From positions 30,406,969 through 30,470,968 of the forward strand of contig CM043942.1 in NCBI GenBank assembly GCA_014529385.2: a DNA stretch of 64,000 bases, in the 5' to 3' direction. Every line of letters starts with the position of its first letter. The first letter of the stretch is position 1. This document shows, piece after piece, positions 22,801 through 34,296 of the stretch. Both the position numbers and the translations under genes were made by a program. Under the pieces are notes generated by a model. It made no database searches, was not told where the DNA came from, and saw nothing but the letters and a program-made list of their open reading frames with translations. Source of the DNA: Adiantum capillus-veneris (Eukaryota; Streptophyta; Polypodiopsida; Polypodiales; Pteridaceae).

Positions 22801-23807
22801 ACTCCAAGCGACACAATATATGAAGGGTCCATTGGAATCACTGAAGGAGTTTCCATCTGTGATAGTGTCGGTTGTCTCGCGTTGCCCGTATCCAAGAATA
22901 TCATAAGGCCCATTGAAGGAATGTTAATCCCTCGGTTTTGCCTCTTCGATTGGCTGATGCTATGGATGACATTGCAGACCATCTGTTGCCGTTCCTCTAG
23001 ACTTGTGGTGCTAGAAGTAGATTGTACGACTTCTAGCCAACCTATATGGTATGTGTAACCTGTGTACAAGTCAGTTAAGGTTTCAGTTTGTAGGTCATAT
23101 TCCCAATTTTTGTTGAGAAATAACCCTTCTAGGCCCGGCGTACTAGAGGTTTCCCTTGAGGTGGAAGCATTGTTGTTCCCCACAATTTGATCCACATTGC
23201 CTACTAACTCAGGAGCATCCAATTGCGCGATTGCTATGCTTGTTTTCCCAGGGGTCTTTCCCTTCATGGCTAGGTGTTGTTCTAGGAAACTCTCCATTCC
23301 CCTCTCCCTAGCCGCTTGCATATAGCACTCAACTTCTTGCACCTCCGCAAGACTCCTACCATCAAGTAGTAGAACTTCGAGGGGTGATTGCTTTGCAAGG
23401 TTTTCCATGAAAGCAGGGGGCAGGATATCGACGTGAACACTCTTGGGGAGTATAGGCTCCCCCTGAGATACCAAAGGCGAATCTACCTCTCCCTCACCTT
23501 CGTTAAGTTCACTAGCCGCGGGTTCAGAGCGAGTAGCTCTACTAAAGGTTTCTATAAAGCGACTAAACACACTAGATCCACGTTGTGGTGCTCAGACATG
23601 TACGTTCGTTTTTGTTTACTTGCTCGAGGTTTGGTGTCGGATGCCCTTCCATAATATCGTAGTCGGATGAAGAGTCACTAGCCACTATGTTTGGGTCTTG
23701 GGTTGTTCTACCTTGGGTCCCTGGCGAGGGCTCGGAACTTAACCCGTGTAACTCAAAGTGCTCACTAGTTGCTCGGCCTCTAGCACATGACCAAAGCGTA
23801 GATACAT
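19882..23807 (-). pseudogene. E1 gag, disrupted
   Basis: The sense frame starts near MYLRFGHVLEAEQ (the E2 copy has MNLRSGRVLEHEH). An acidic N-terminal domain follows, then Pro-rich sequence and the retrotransposon gag capsid domain with KFSGDGDVRKHIEVFEQ and SGKAGDWYRTL, QREEGESVRDFISRLN and LLDRFIRGLRHE. Zinc knuckles follow: CNACGRYDHQAKDC is intact, a CX2CX3HX4C knuckle has lost its first Cys (SSVCYGPHSTSEC), and CNRCGIDHLIAQY has lost its last Cys. Stops and frameshifts occur at about 23600, 22580, 22035, 21360, 21040 and 20700-20465. Gag forms the particle and binds RNA; this copy is not functional. Confidence 0.85.
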
Positions 23808-24562
23808 GTACCTTTATCTTCGAAGGTTAACCGCTTGATTTTTTGGGCGTTTTGCACTCTGTTCTCACTCGTTTTTTGATGTTTTTTAATGTCTTTTTAT
23901 GATGGATTTTTGGATTAGAGTGTGTGATAGCTTGAAACGAGCATATCGCTTAGGGGGTCGTGGTGTGTTTTACAGCATAACGTTCGGTTACCCAAAGCTC
24001 CGATGGTCCTCAAAAGGGTCGATTTTTACTTAGCCGTGAGGCTAAAATAAGTAAGTCCAAAGGGTGACTGAGGCTTGAGCCTAGGCTTGGGCTTGGGCTT
24101 GGGCTTGGGCTTGGGGAATGTTGCCGATCCTGGTCCTTCCTTTTAAATTAAATTAAAAAAATAAAATAAAATTTTGGGATAAGGTCACCGCGGTTGTGAG
24201 CGTGCGCGTGCACACACACACACACCTAACCTACCTACTTGCAACTAATAGAGCTATTGTTACACACTGTTTAACACAGTACTACAATAACTAATCAACT
24301 AACAGATCTACTTACTGCACCTTATAGATCTAACATTATAGATCTAATACCTTAATTCTAACACCTTATCAACAGAAAGCAGTACATTGCAACACCTTAT
24401 TAACAGAAAACAGTACACTGCAGCAAAAACAAAGTTCACAAATCCTTCTCAACAGCCACACACCTTCTTTCTCTACCTTTCCTATATCTCAAATTGCACC
24501 GTAAAGCAGCATAGAGTGCTATTCGAGCTTAATGCAGAGCATTTTCCCTGCGGCACAAAAAA
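23808..24562 (-). other. E1 leader (5' untranslated region)
   Basis: The stretch between gag and the 5' LTR has no ORF of note. It includes a run of GGGCTT hexamers at 24089-24116 and a short CA repeat near 24210. The bases next to the LTR (24543-24562) are a decayed version of the tRNA-Asp primer site that is well preserved in E2. Confidence 0.6.
24089..24116 (+). repeat. GGGCTT hexamer run with G-quadruplex pattern
   Basis: Five G-tracts of three or more bases (24089, 24095, 24101, 24107, 24113) are separated by CTT loops on the plus strand, which is the template strand of E1. The RNA of E1 would be C-rich here. The E2 leader has a shorter AAGCCC version near 34296-34315. Confidence 0.75.
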
Positions 24563-25118
<556 letters not shown>

Positions 25119-25344
25119 TGTTGGAATTAGGGTTGCAGAGAAACACACACAGCTTGGAGAAGACGAAGGAAGCTCAAGGTACACATAGAGAGTGTATTCC
25201 TTGGTGTGCAATGGAAAGATAGATAGCCCTAGAGTGATGGGCGTATATATAATGCACGGGGGAAAAAACCTCCTAAAGAGGGAAAAAATGCCCCGGCGGT
25301 CCTAGTGTGTTCACACACATCACTACCACATGTATATGGTAACA
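25119..25344 (-). repeat. K1 3' LTR
   Basis: The 226 bp LTR runs TGTTACCATATAC to CCTAATTCCAACA on the sense strand. I see no difference from 30029-30254. Confidence 0.97.
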
Positions 25345-25357
25345 AATCCCCCCTGGA
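25345..25357 (-). promoter_or_regulatory. K1 polypurine tract
   Basis: The sense strand reads CCAGGGGGGATT just before the 3' LTR. Confidence 0.8.
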
Positions 25358-25419
25358 GTGATGCGGTGAACGAGAGCTGGCACATGAGTAAAGGGAAGTG
25401 CCATGCCCTGAGGACAGGA

Positions 25420-28400
25420 TCAGTCCACAAAGGGGAGTAAGCCCAAAGCTTTGCGGAAAGCTTCAAGCTTCTCACGAGACAATGCCTTTGTGAAAAGATC
25501 TGCAAGGTTGTCCTGTGTTGGCACATAAGCCAAGCTGATCTCTCCTGCTGAGAGCCTCTCCCTGACATAGTGGTAATGCACCTCAATGTGCTTTGTGCGA
25601 GCATGAAAAACTGGGTTCCTCGCAACTGCCAATGCGCTCTGACTGTCAGTGTAGATAGTGTTGGCAGTGTCCTGTCCAACACCCAAGTCAGCCATAAGGC
25701 GTCTGAGCCATACACACTCAACCGTAGCTGTGAAGACTGCCCTGTACTCAGCCTCACAACTCGAAGTGGCCACAGTAGGTTGCTTCTTGCTCAACCATGA
25801 TATACATGAACTGCCAAGCATGAAACAAAAACCACTTGTGGACACTCGCGTGTCAAAACAACCAGCCCAATCTGAGTCCGAAAAAGCATGTAAGTCTGGC
25901 GGCAATGATCCCCCCTTGGGATAAAACAAGCCAAGATGTAAAGTGCTACTAAGGTAGCGGAAAATCCTCTTGACAGCCTGCCAATGCTTAGACCCTGGGC
26001 TATGCATAAATCTGCTGACCTGCGAGACTGCAAACTGAATATCTGGCCTCGTGTTGCATACATAAATGAGGCAGCCAACAGCAGTTTGGTAAAGAGTGAC
26101 ATCAGCAGGATCGCCAGCATCATGTAGACTCAACTTCAAACCTGTTTCCATGGGAGTGGCAATAGGTTTGCAATCCTCAAGTCCAAACTTACATAGCAAT
26201 GTCTCTATGTAACTTTTCTGACACAAGGCAATACCACCATCACACTGCTTAAACTGTATACCCAAGTAATGATGCAACAGCCCCAAATCTTTCATCTTGA
26301 AAGTAGCATTCAAATCAGCCTTAAATTCAGCAATATGTCTCTCATTTGGTCCAGTGATCAGCAAATCATCAACATAAAGAACCACAATGAGAAATACATC
26401 ATCCTCACGCTTTACATACAATGTGCTTTCTGTTGGACTGTTACGAAAGCCTCGTTTAACCAAATGAGTGTCAGCTTTCTCATACCAAGCACGAGGAGAT
26501 TGCTTCAACCCATACAAAGCCTTCTTACATTTGCACACTTTGTCCTCTTGTCCTTTTATGACAAAACCGCGAGGCTGCGTTACATAAACTTCCTCAAATA
26601 TGTCACCATTCAAGAAAGCAGTAACAATGTCTGATTGATGTACATCCCAACCAAAATGAGCTGCCAATGCACATAGAAAACGCACAGTAGTCATACGACA
26701 AGTGGGAGCAAAAGTCTCTTCATAATCTATGCCTTTTTGTTGTGCATAACCCTTTGCAACAAGTCGAGCCTTATGGCGATCGATCTCACCATCCGGCTTG
26801 CGTTTCAACTTGTAAACCCACTTCGTACCAATGGCCTTTTTGCCAGGAGGCAAATCACATAAAGTCCATGTGTCATTCTCTATAAGTGCATCATATTCTG
26901 ATTTCATGGCAGCAATCCAATTTTCTGAATTCTGTGCTTCATCAAAAGACAGAGGCTCCTCAACATCATGTACACTAGACACAGCCAAAGCATAACAATC
27001 TGATGCATAAGATGCATGGCGAGAGCCTGAACGAGTACGACTAGATAAAGGTGCATCCAATTTACTGTCACGCAAAGTGTGCACCAGCCATTTTGGCATA
27101 CCTCTAGCCTGCTCATTTTCAGCCCTTTCCTCATCAAGTACATCATGTACATCTGCATCAGTAATAGGCTGTTCTAAAACATTTTCAGAAACCCCCATAG
27201 GCTGTACATTTGCCTCATTGGAACTTACATTCGTATTTCCACCACTGAAAAGAGGCAACAAAGTGTCATAAATGTCCTGTGAGCTTACATTACTGTCTCT
27301 AGTACATGACAGCAAGGGTTGAACAGAATCTTCCACAAACACTACATCCCGTGAAACCAAAATACGTTTTGTTTGCGGATGATACAACCTGTAACCTTTG
27401 CTTTCAGCACTATAACCAACAAAAATACATTTGACAGCCTTATCATCCAATTTTCTGCGCTGCACTTGTGGCACCAAAGCATATGCCAAACAACCAAAAA
27501 CACGCATGTGCTCAATAGAAGGTTTTCTATCATGCCATGCTTCATATGGAGTAATAGACTGCAAAGCTTTCGTAGGACACCTGTTAAGTACATAAGTGGC
27601 ACACATGATGGCCTCAAGCCAAAAAGAATGCGGCAAAGCTTGACTTTTGACCATACATCGTGCCATTTCCGTTAGTGACCTGTTTTTCCTCTCAGCAACA
27701 CCATTTTGCTGAGGTGTATAAGGCACTGTACATTGGTGTTTTATCCCACGACTAGCCAGAAATGCATTAAATTCATGAGACATATACTCCCCCCCTCGAT
27801 CGGAACGGAGGGTGCCCATAGTACATTTTGAGACATTTTCAGCCATAGCCAAAAATTGTTTGAAGCACATAAAAACTTCGGACTTCGCTTTAAGCGGAAA
27901 TACCCACGCATGCCTGGAGTAATCATCAATGAAAGTCACGAAGTACAGGTAATTGCCCAAGGACGGAGTTTGCATGGGCCCACAAACGTCACTATGCACA
28001 AGCTGCTACCTGCATGTGGCCCTAACTGAACCATCCTTTGGAAACTTAGAACGCTGCATTTTACCCAGAATACAGCCTTCACAAACATGTTTGATAGGTG
28101 CTTCAAGAGGCGGCAAAGAAGCAACCATATCAGATTTCTGCAAACGCAGCAAACTGGCAAAATTCAGATGACCAAAACGTGCATGCCAAAGTTTTGCATC
28201 TGAAATAGCCCTTGAATCTGCAACAGCATTTGCAAAATTTTGTCCACACTTGTCATACAAAGTGAGCTTATACAGCCCACGGCACAAAAGCCCAGATGCA
28301 ACAATTTCATCACCAAAACTGAGATCATGAACTGTACATCTGTCATCCACAAATTTGACTACAAGTCCAAGTCTAGCAAGTGCGGATACAGACAATAGAT

Positions 28401-29666
28401 TCTTCTTGATCCCAGGTACATAAAGTGCATCAACAAGTGTGAAGGAACTGCCATTAGCAGCAGTGAGCACAATCTTTCCAACTCCCTGAACTGGATAAGA
28501 GGCGTTGTTGGCACAAGTGACTGAATTCCCATGAGGGATAGACTCGAGAGAGGTAAACAATTCACGATGTGAGGTAATGTGCTTTGTAGCACCACTGTCG
28601 AAATACCATACATGTGAATCTGCAGCAACTGACAAGCATGCATCATGGACAGCAGGATTGTAAGTGCACTCTGCGCTAAAAGCCCATTCTGCATCAACAT
28701 CAGCATCACAATCTCCTTTCACAGAAGACTCAACAATGGCTGCATTTGTAGTGGAACCAGCATTTGCAGTGGAACCACCCTCTTTCTTCTTAGCCTCTTT
28801 GGCCTTCAACTTAGGACACGACTTGATCAAGTGATCATTGGCTTTACAATAATGGCAACGCATCTTCTTTTTGCCCTTATCACCAGAATTGCCAGACGAA
28901 GTGCTGCCAGCAGAAGCATTAGGAAAAGAAATTTTGCCACTCGCAGCAGAACCATAAGAAGTGGCTGCATTACTGTTACCACCCTTTCTTTGAGAAGCAA
29001 TAAAAGCCTGTTCAACTGCACGCTGCCTAGTCCTGTTTTTTCTAGAAAGTGACTCTTGCAACAGCAATGTGCATAATGCATCAAACTTGACAACTTCAGG
29101 ATTTCCTTGGGTCATCAGTCTCCAAGTACTAGCAAAAGTCTGGTAGGAATCTGGTAAGGCATCAAGAACAGTCTGCACAAGGGAACTGTCAGAAATGACT
29201 TCACCTGCAGAAATGAGTTGCTCATTGATATCCTTGACACTAGCAAGGAAAGTGTCCATATCATCTTCCTCATGCATAATCTTCGACTCTAGCTCTTTAC
29301 GCAGCAAAGCAATTTTAGCCTCATTGCGGCTTGCATAAAGACCTGCTAGAATATCCCAAGCCTGTTTTGCAGATTTTGCTGAACGGATGTGAGGAATAAT
29401 GGTGCGCTTCACAGACAACGCAATCAATGCATGAGCCTGCGCATCCTTAACATCCCAACGAGCTTGTTCTGCTGTAGGCAAAACAACTCAATATCGCCTA
29501 CATCTTCAGAACCAGGACGTACATCAATGCCCTGCACAATGTTCCAGACACCTTTTGACACAAGAACGTGTTGCATCATATAAGCCCACATAGGGTAGTT
29601 GTCCCCATCCAACCTGTCCTCAGCAGCAAACATCTTGAACACATCTGTGTTGTTGTTGTCAGCCAT
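25420..29666 (-). pseudogene. K1 copia gag-pol polyprotein, two lesions
   Basis: The sense frame starts MADNNNTDVFKMFAAED. Domains in order are copia gag; CCHC knuckle CHYCKANDHLIKSC; protease YFDSGATKHITSH; GAG-pre-integrase with KLWHARFGHLN; integrase core with FIDDYSRH, RSDRGGEY and NGVAERKNR (D, D and E all present); RT with YVDDLLITG; and RNase H with FSDSDWAGC, CEAEYRA and TDSQSALAVARN. Lesion 1: a 40 bp deletion near 29490, relative to K2, between short CTC repeats, shifts the gag frame. Lesion 2: a TAG stop at 28006-28008 where K2 has TTG, just before the integrase core. The remaining 859 codons of integrase-RT-RNase H are open. Such a copy would need helper proteins. Confidence 0.95.
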
Positions 29667-30014
29667 GGTAAATGCTGCACCTGATGTGAAAACTGCCCGA
29701 AAATAGGAGAAATGGAGCGGGAACAACTTGTGCTATATAGCACAAACCGTAGAAGACTATAAGGCACCTGTTATGCAGAAAACGGCACTGACAGAAAATC
29801 TGCACAAAATGACGAAATAACCTGTGCAGTACTGCCCGTAGTGGAAACGGAGGCCGAAATGATCCCTAATCAAAATTCTGAGCAGACCAAGCTCTTTGAG
29901 CTTTCCCAAAATATTTGTCGACCTGCGAACGCTTGCCAAAGCTCACTGAAATCGGAGAAAGTGAGCAGGCGTGTGCTGGAGCAGCTGGCGACTAAGCCCG
30001 GGAGGACGTGACCT

Positions 30015-30026
30015 GCTCTGATACCA
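30015..30026 (-). promoter_or_regulatory. K1 primer binding site
   Basis: The sense strand reads TGGTATCAGAGC, an exact match to the initiator tRNA-Met primer site, two bases inside the 5' LTR. Confidence 0.93.
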
Positions 30027-30028
30027 AT

Positions 30029-30254
30029 TGTTGGAATTAGGGTTGCAGAGAAACACACACAGCTTGGAGAAGACGAAGGAAGCTCAAGGTACACATAGAG
30101 AGTGTATTCCTTGGTGTGCAATGGAAAGATAGATAGCCCTAGAGTGATGGGCGTATATATAATGCACGGGGGAAAAAACCTCCTAAAGAGGGAAAAAATG
30201 CCCCGGCGGTCCTAGTGTGTTCACACACATCACTACCACATGTATATGGTAACA
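30029..30254 (-). repeat. K1 5' LTR
   Basis: Copy of 25119-25344. On the sense strand a TATATATACGCC word near the middle is a likely TATA box. Confidence 0.97.
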
Positions 30255-30259
30255 GGAGC

Positions 30260-30481
30260 AAGAGCACTCTTCAATTGCACAAATCAGAGAATGAGTGATT
30301 TTTAGGTTTAGGTGACTTTTATATGAGCTCGCCCATTCACAGTTGGGCACCCATGCTTAGCCAACTAACCCTTGAATGTTCGTGTTAGAGTGCACCTCTC
30401 ATCGGCAATCACTCTTACCCTTTTCCTATTCGATCGACAAGCCCGGCCCATGACTACTAGAATGGACATTGGTGGTTAACA
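30260..30481 (-). repeat. E1 5' LTR, part 2
   Basis: The segment continues the E1 LTR after K1 and ends TGGTTAACA at 30481. It holds a single copy of the promoter segment that is duplicated in the E1 3' LTR. Confidence 0.9.
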
Positions 30482-30486
30482 AAGAG
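30482..30486. repeat. E1 target site duplication, right copy (AAGAG)
   Basis: Pairs with 9598-9602. Confidence 0.9.
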
Positions 30487-30990
30487 GGTATATTCAACCT
30501 AGTCCTTTGCCATGGGCATCTCCCATTTTGTTGGCGAAGAAAGAAGACACATGTGCATAGATTAGCATGGTCTGAATACGATTACTATTAAGAATGAGTA
30601 TTCATTACCACAAGTGGATAATTTGTTTGATAAACTCACCCATGCCTATATTTTTATGAAAACAGAACTAAGGTCAGGGTATCATCAAGTAAGAATTGGG
30701 CTTGTTGATATACCTAAAATTGCTTTCCAAACAAGGTTTGGACATTATGAATTTTTGGTTATGCCTTTTGGTTTAACCAATGTGCTAGGTACTTTCATGA
30801 GGCTCATGGATAGTGCCTTGAAACCATATCTAGGCAAGTTTATCATTGTTTTTCTCGATGACATCCTAGTGTACAATGCATTTGAGGAAGAGCGCTTACA
30901 ACCCCTGAAACATGTGTTTGATCTTTTTAGGCAACACAAGTTATATGCTAAAATTAACTTGTCATGTCTTGCTAGAGCATGGTGGCTTTT
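30487..30990 (+). pseudogene. G1 reverse transcriptase, second part
   Basis: This picks up the RT frame cut at 9602. IQPSPLPWASPILLAKKED follows directly from the upstream LRR-G, then (after frame changes) NEYSLPQVDNLFDKL, LRSGYHQVRIG, KIAFQTRFGHYEFLVMPFGL and VFLDDILVYN. The active site LDD is intact. The fingers and palm end at QHKLYAKINL near 30960, and no thumb or RNase H follows, because recognisable sequence changes to the C0 copia relic. Stops before 30614 make this a pseudogene. Confidence 0.88.
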
Positions 30991-31000
30991 ACATCTATAG

Positions 31001-31367
31001 ACATGCCGTGCATAACTCTAGAGCTCATCATTTGCAAAGAGACAAATCTCATCTCTCACTGACATGTCCGCAACAAAATGAAGACCAAACCATCTCGTAC
31101 CTTTGATACATGCATAGGATAGACCAAGCCAATCCTGGCTTTGTTTGTAATCACTAGCAATCTACAATGCATCTTGAAAGATTGCTCTCAAAGGAGTATA
31201 CAAAATCCACTATCTATTAAATCTCTCACTGAGATCAAACTTTATCTTAACTAAGGAATATGATGCACATAATGAAGCATGTATGATGCACCACTAGGGA
31301 AATGACAAGCATACATCTCTTGCACCTATAATGTCATATGTTGAACCATTAGCTAGATGCACATGAC
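31001..31367 (-). pseudogene. C0 copia relic, downstream part of protease and pre-integrase region
   Basis: The minus strand from 31367 reads HVHLANGSTYDIIGARDVCL, then, after a frame change, SGASYMLHYVHHIP and SLISVRDLIDSG. This matches copia protease after the active site: a glycine-rich flap followed by the V-P-x-L-x-x-N-L-[IL]-S block. Stops and frameshifts are frequent. The first half, including the active-site region, lies at 63234-63650, on the other side of K2. Confidence 0.6.
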
Positions 31368-31372
31368 CAAGA

Positions 31373-31599
31373 TGTTGGAATTAGGGTTGCAGAGAAACAC
31401 ACACAGCTTGGAGAAGACGAAGGAAGCTCAAGGTACACAATAGAGAGTGTGTTACTTAGTGTGCAATGGAAAGATGGATAGCCCTAGAGTGATGGGAGTA
31501 TATACAATGCACGGGGGAAAAAACCTCCTAAAGAGGGAAAAAATGCCCTGGCGGTCCTAGTGTGTTCACACACATCACTACCACATGTATATGGTAACA
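31373..31599 (-). repeat. K2 3' LTR
   Basis: 227 bp, TGTTACC to CCAACA on the sense strand. It is followed (plus strand) by the polypurine tract complement at 31600-31612. Confidence 0.95.
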
Positions 31600-31674
31600 A
31601 ATCCCCCTTGGAGTGATGCGGTGAACAAGAGCTGGCACATGAGTAAAGGGAAGTGCCATGCCCTGAGGACAGGA

Positions 31675-33072
31675 TCAGTCCACAAAGGGGAGTAAGCCCA
31701 AAGCTTTGCGGAAAGCTTCAAGCTTCTCACGAGACAATGCCTTTGTGAAAGGATCTGCAAGGTTGTCCTGTGTTGGCACATAAGCCAAGCTGATCTCTCC
31801 TGTTGAGAGCCTCTCCCTGACATAGTGGTAATGCACCTCAATGTGCTTTGTGCGAGCATGAAAAACTGGGTTCCTCGCAACTGCCAATGCGCTCTGACTT
31901 TCAGTGTAGATAGTGTTGGCAGTGTCCTATCCACCAACACCCAAATCAGCCATAAGGCGTCTGAGGCATACACACTTGACCGTAGCTGTGAAGACTGCCC
32001 TGTACTCAGCCTCACAACTCGAAGTGGCCACAGTAGGTTGCTTCTTGCTCAACCATGATATACATGAACTGCCAAGCATGAAACAAAAACCACTTGTGGA
32101 CACTCGCGTGTCAAAACAACCAGCCCAATCTGAGTCCGAAAAAGCATGTAAGTCTGGCAGCAATGATCCCCCCTTGGGACAAAACAAGCCAAGATGTAAA
32201 GTGCCACTAAGGTAGCGGAAAATCCTCTTGACAGCCTGCCAATGCTTAGACCCTGGGCTATGCATAAATATGCTGACCTGTGAGATTGCAAACTGAATAT
32301 CCGGCCTCGTGTTGCATACATAAATGAGGCAGCCAACAATAGTTTGGTAAAGAGTGACATCAGCAGGATCGCCAGCATCATGTAGACTCAACTTCAAACC
32401 TGTTTCCATGGGAGTGGCAATAGGTTTGCAATCCTCAAGTCCAAACTTACATAGCAATGTATCTATGTAACTTTTCTGACACAAGGAAATACCACCATCA
32501 CACTGCTTAAACTGTATACCCAAGTAATGATGCAACAGCCCCAAATCTTTCATCTTGAAAGTAGCATTCAAATCAGCCTTAAATTCAGTAATATGTCTCT
32601 CATTGGGTCCAGTGATCAGCAAATCATCAACATAAAGAACCACAATGAGAAGTACATCACCCTCACGCTTTACATACAATGTGCTTTCTGTTGGACTGTT
32701 ACGAAAGCCTCGTTTAACCAAATGAGTGTCAGCTTTCTCATACCAAGCACGAGGAGATTGCTTCAACCCATACAAAGCCTTCTTACATCTGCACACTTTG
32801 TCCTCTTGTCCTTTTATGACAAAACCGCGAGGCTGCGTTACATAAACTTCCTCAAATATGTCACCATTCAAGAAAGCAGTAACAATGTCTGATTGATGTA
32901 CATCCCAACCAAAATGAGCTGCCAATGCACATAGAAAACGCACAGTAGTCATACGACAAGTGATAGCAAAAGACTCTTCATAGTCTATGCCTTTTTGCTG
33001 TGCATAACCTTTTGCAACAAGTCGAGCCTTATGGCGATCGATCTCACCATCCGGCTTGCGTTTCAACTTGTA
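31675..33072 (-). pseudogene. K2 gag-pol, second part: RT and RNase H
   Basis: The sense frame runs from VYKLKRKPDGEIDRHKARL, through the RT motif YVDDLLITG, to RNase H with FSDSDWAGC, CEAEYRA and ARTKHIEVHYHYVRE. A three-base insertion plus a substitution near 31927 creates a stop in the GVG-QDTAN block. A few residues differ from K1 (for example EESFAITCRM against EETFAPTCRM). The upstream half is at 59829-62718, on the far side of E2. Confidence 0.95.
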
Positions 33073-33077
33073 AACCC
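33073..33077. repeat. E2 target site duplication, left copy (AACCC)
   Basis: AACCC here and at 59824-59828 flanks E2. Joining them restores the K family sequence seen intact in K1 near 26815. Confidence 0.95.
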
Positions 33078-33400
33078 TGTTAACCCTCACGGCTCACGGA
33101 CACCCTATCACCTACGAAACAGACGTTGTAACCTACGGTGGACATTGTATTATTTATTTGGTAGAGTTAGGTACCGGGCTTGTCAGTCCAATAGGAAAAG
33201 GGTAAGAGTGATCGCCGATGAGAGGCGCACTCTAACTGGGACATTCAAGGGATTAGCTGGCTAAGCATGGGCGCCCAAGTGTGAATGGGGTGAGCTCATA
33301 TAAAAGCCAACTAAACCTAAAATTCACTCATTCTCTCATTTGTGCAATAGAAGAGTGCTCTTGCTCCATCTCCATCTCCATCTTCTTCTTCTTCACCTCC

Positions 33401-33479
<79 letters not shown>

Positions 33480-33714
33480 CGATCGAGCATTGCGGTGGCA
33501 CGATGGCGGTGAAGCGGTTGAGCGCGACGTAGCAACGTCTCCTTCTTCTTCGTGGCGAGGAATCCTCCACGGCAGGAGCATAGAGCGGTGAGTGACACAC
33601 CATTGCCCTTTTTTGAGCTTACTAGTTAAGCTAGTTGTGTGCTTGGAGCCGTCTGTGGCTCGCACACAGTGTTAGGCAAGGCCCTTGCTTCGATAGTGCG
33701 GCAAGGAGCGCACA
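33078..33714 (+). repeat. E2 5' LTR
   Basis: The LTR starts TGTTAACCCTCACGG and ends GGAGCGCACA. A TATAAAA box is at 33299-33305. A (GT)n(GA)n microsatellite at about 33403-33476 lies downstream of it, so it is probably transcribed. Frames over it (Cys-Val, Arg-Glu repeats) are artefacts. Confidence 0.95.
33299..33305 (+). promoter_or_regulatory. E2 TATA box
   Basis: TATAAAA within GAGCTCATATAAAAGCC. It is conserved at 59376-59382 in the 3' LTR and, on the minus strand, in E1. Confidence 0.75.
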
Positions 33715-33718
33715 TTTT

Positions 33719-33736
33719 CGGCGCCGCTGCCGGGGA
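33719..33736 (+). promoter_or_regulatory. E2 primer binding site (tRNA-Asp)
   Basis: CGGCGCCGCTGCCGGGGA matches 16 of 18 bases of the complement of the plant tRNA-Asp 3' end (TGGCGCCGTTGCCGGGGA). It begins four bases after the LTR. tRNA-Asp priming is known from Athila/Tat-type gypsy elements. Confidence 0.85.
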
Positions 33737-34260
33737 ATCGCCCTGCACTAAGCCCAAGAGGCACTTTGTGCTTCTCCTATGAGTTGTTTGTAGTAGGAAA
33801 GAAGAGGAAGAGGAAGAGGAATGAGTTGTTTTTCTGCAAGTTGTTAATTTCTGTATTGTCTGCAAGTTCTGTGATTTCTGCATAATGTTGTGTTTTCTGT
33901 TTGCACACAGTCTTTGCACAATTAGTAGTCGTTAGCTTGTTTGTAGTGAATGAATAAGTAGGAAGGCAGTTAGCAATTTCTGTTTGCACACAATCTAAAC
34001 ACAGTTTTCTGTCAAGGTTTGCCTGCACACAGTCTTTGCACAGTAAGGTAGTGAGAGAGGAAGTAGGTGGACAGTTAGCTCATTGTCAGTAAGCAGTTAA
34101 CAGATTAGTTAGTAGATTAGTTACTAGTTAGCAGCACTGTTAGTAAGTAGATAAGGTAGTGAGCTGTCTGTGAGCTGTGAGCCGTTGACAGAGAGGTTAG
34201 GTAGGTGTTGACAGTGTGTGTGGCCAAGAAAGGGTCACCTAAACCGCGCGCGGTTGTCGC

Positions 34261-34296
<36 letters not shown>

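Larger units (their letters stand above)
25119..30254 (-). mobile_element. K1: Ty1/copia element, young, nested in the E1 5' LTR
   Basis: Complete element of 5136 bp in minus orientation with 226 bp LTRs at 25119-25344 and 30029-30254. The two LTRs look identical base for base. Target duplication GGAGC is at 25114-25118 and 30255-30259. It has a primer site, a gag-pol frame with two lesions and a polypurine tract. K2 is a second, older member of the family about 1 kb away. Confidence 0.97.

Noticed and set aside
24089-24116. Telomere-like repeat
   Set aside because: The unit GGGCTT is not the plant telomere unit TTTAGGG, and the run is short and inside a retrotransposon leader.
25323-25757. 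Plus- and minus-strand frames overlapping K1 and K2 pol (for example 26269-26634 and 32527-32892)
   Set aside because: They are shadows of the copia RT/RNase H frame on the other strand or in shifted frames; they recur in both copies only because pol does.
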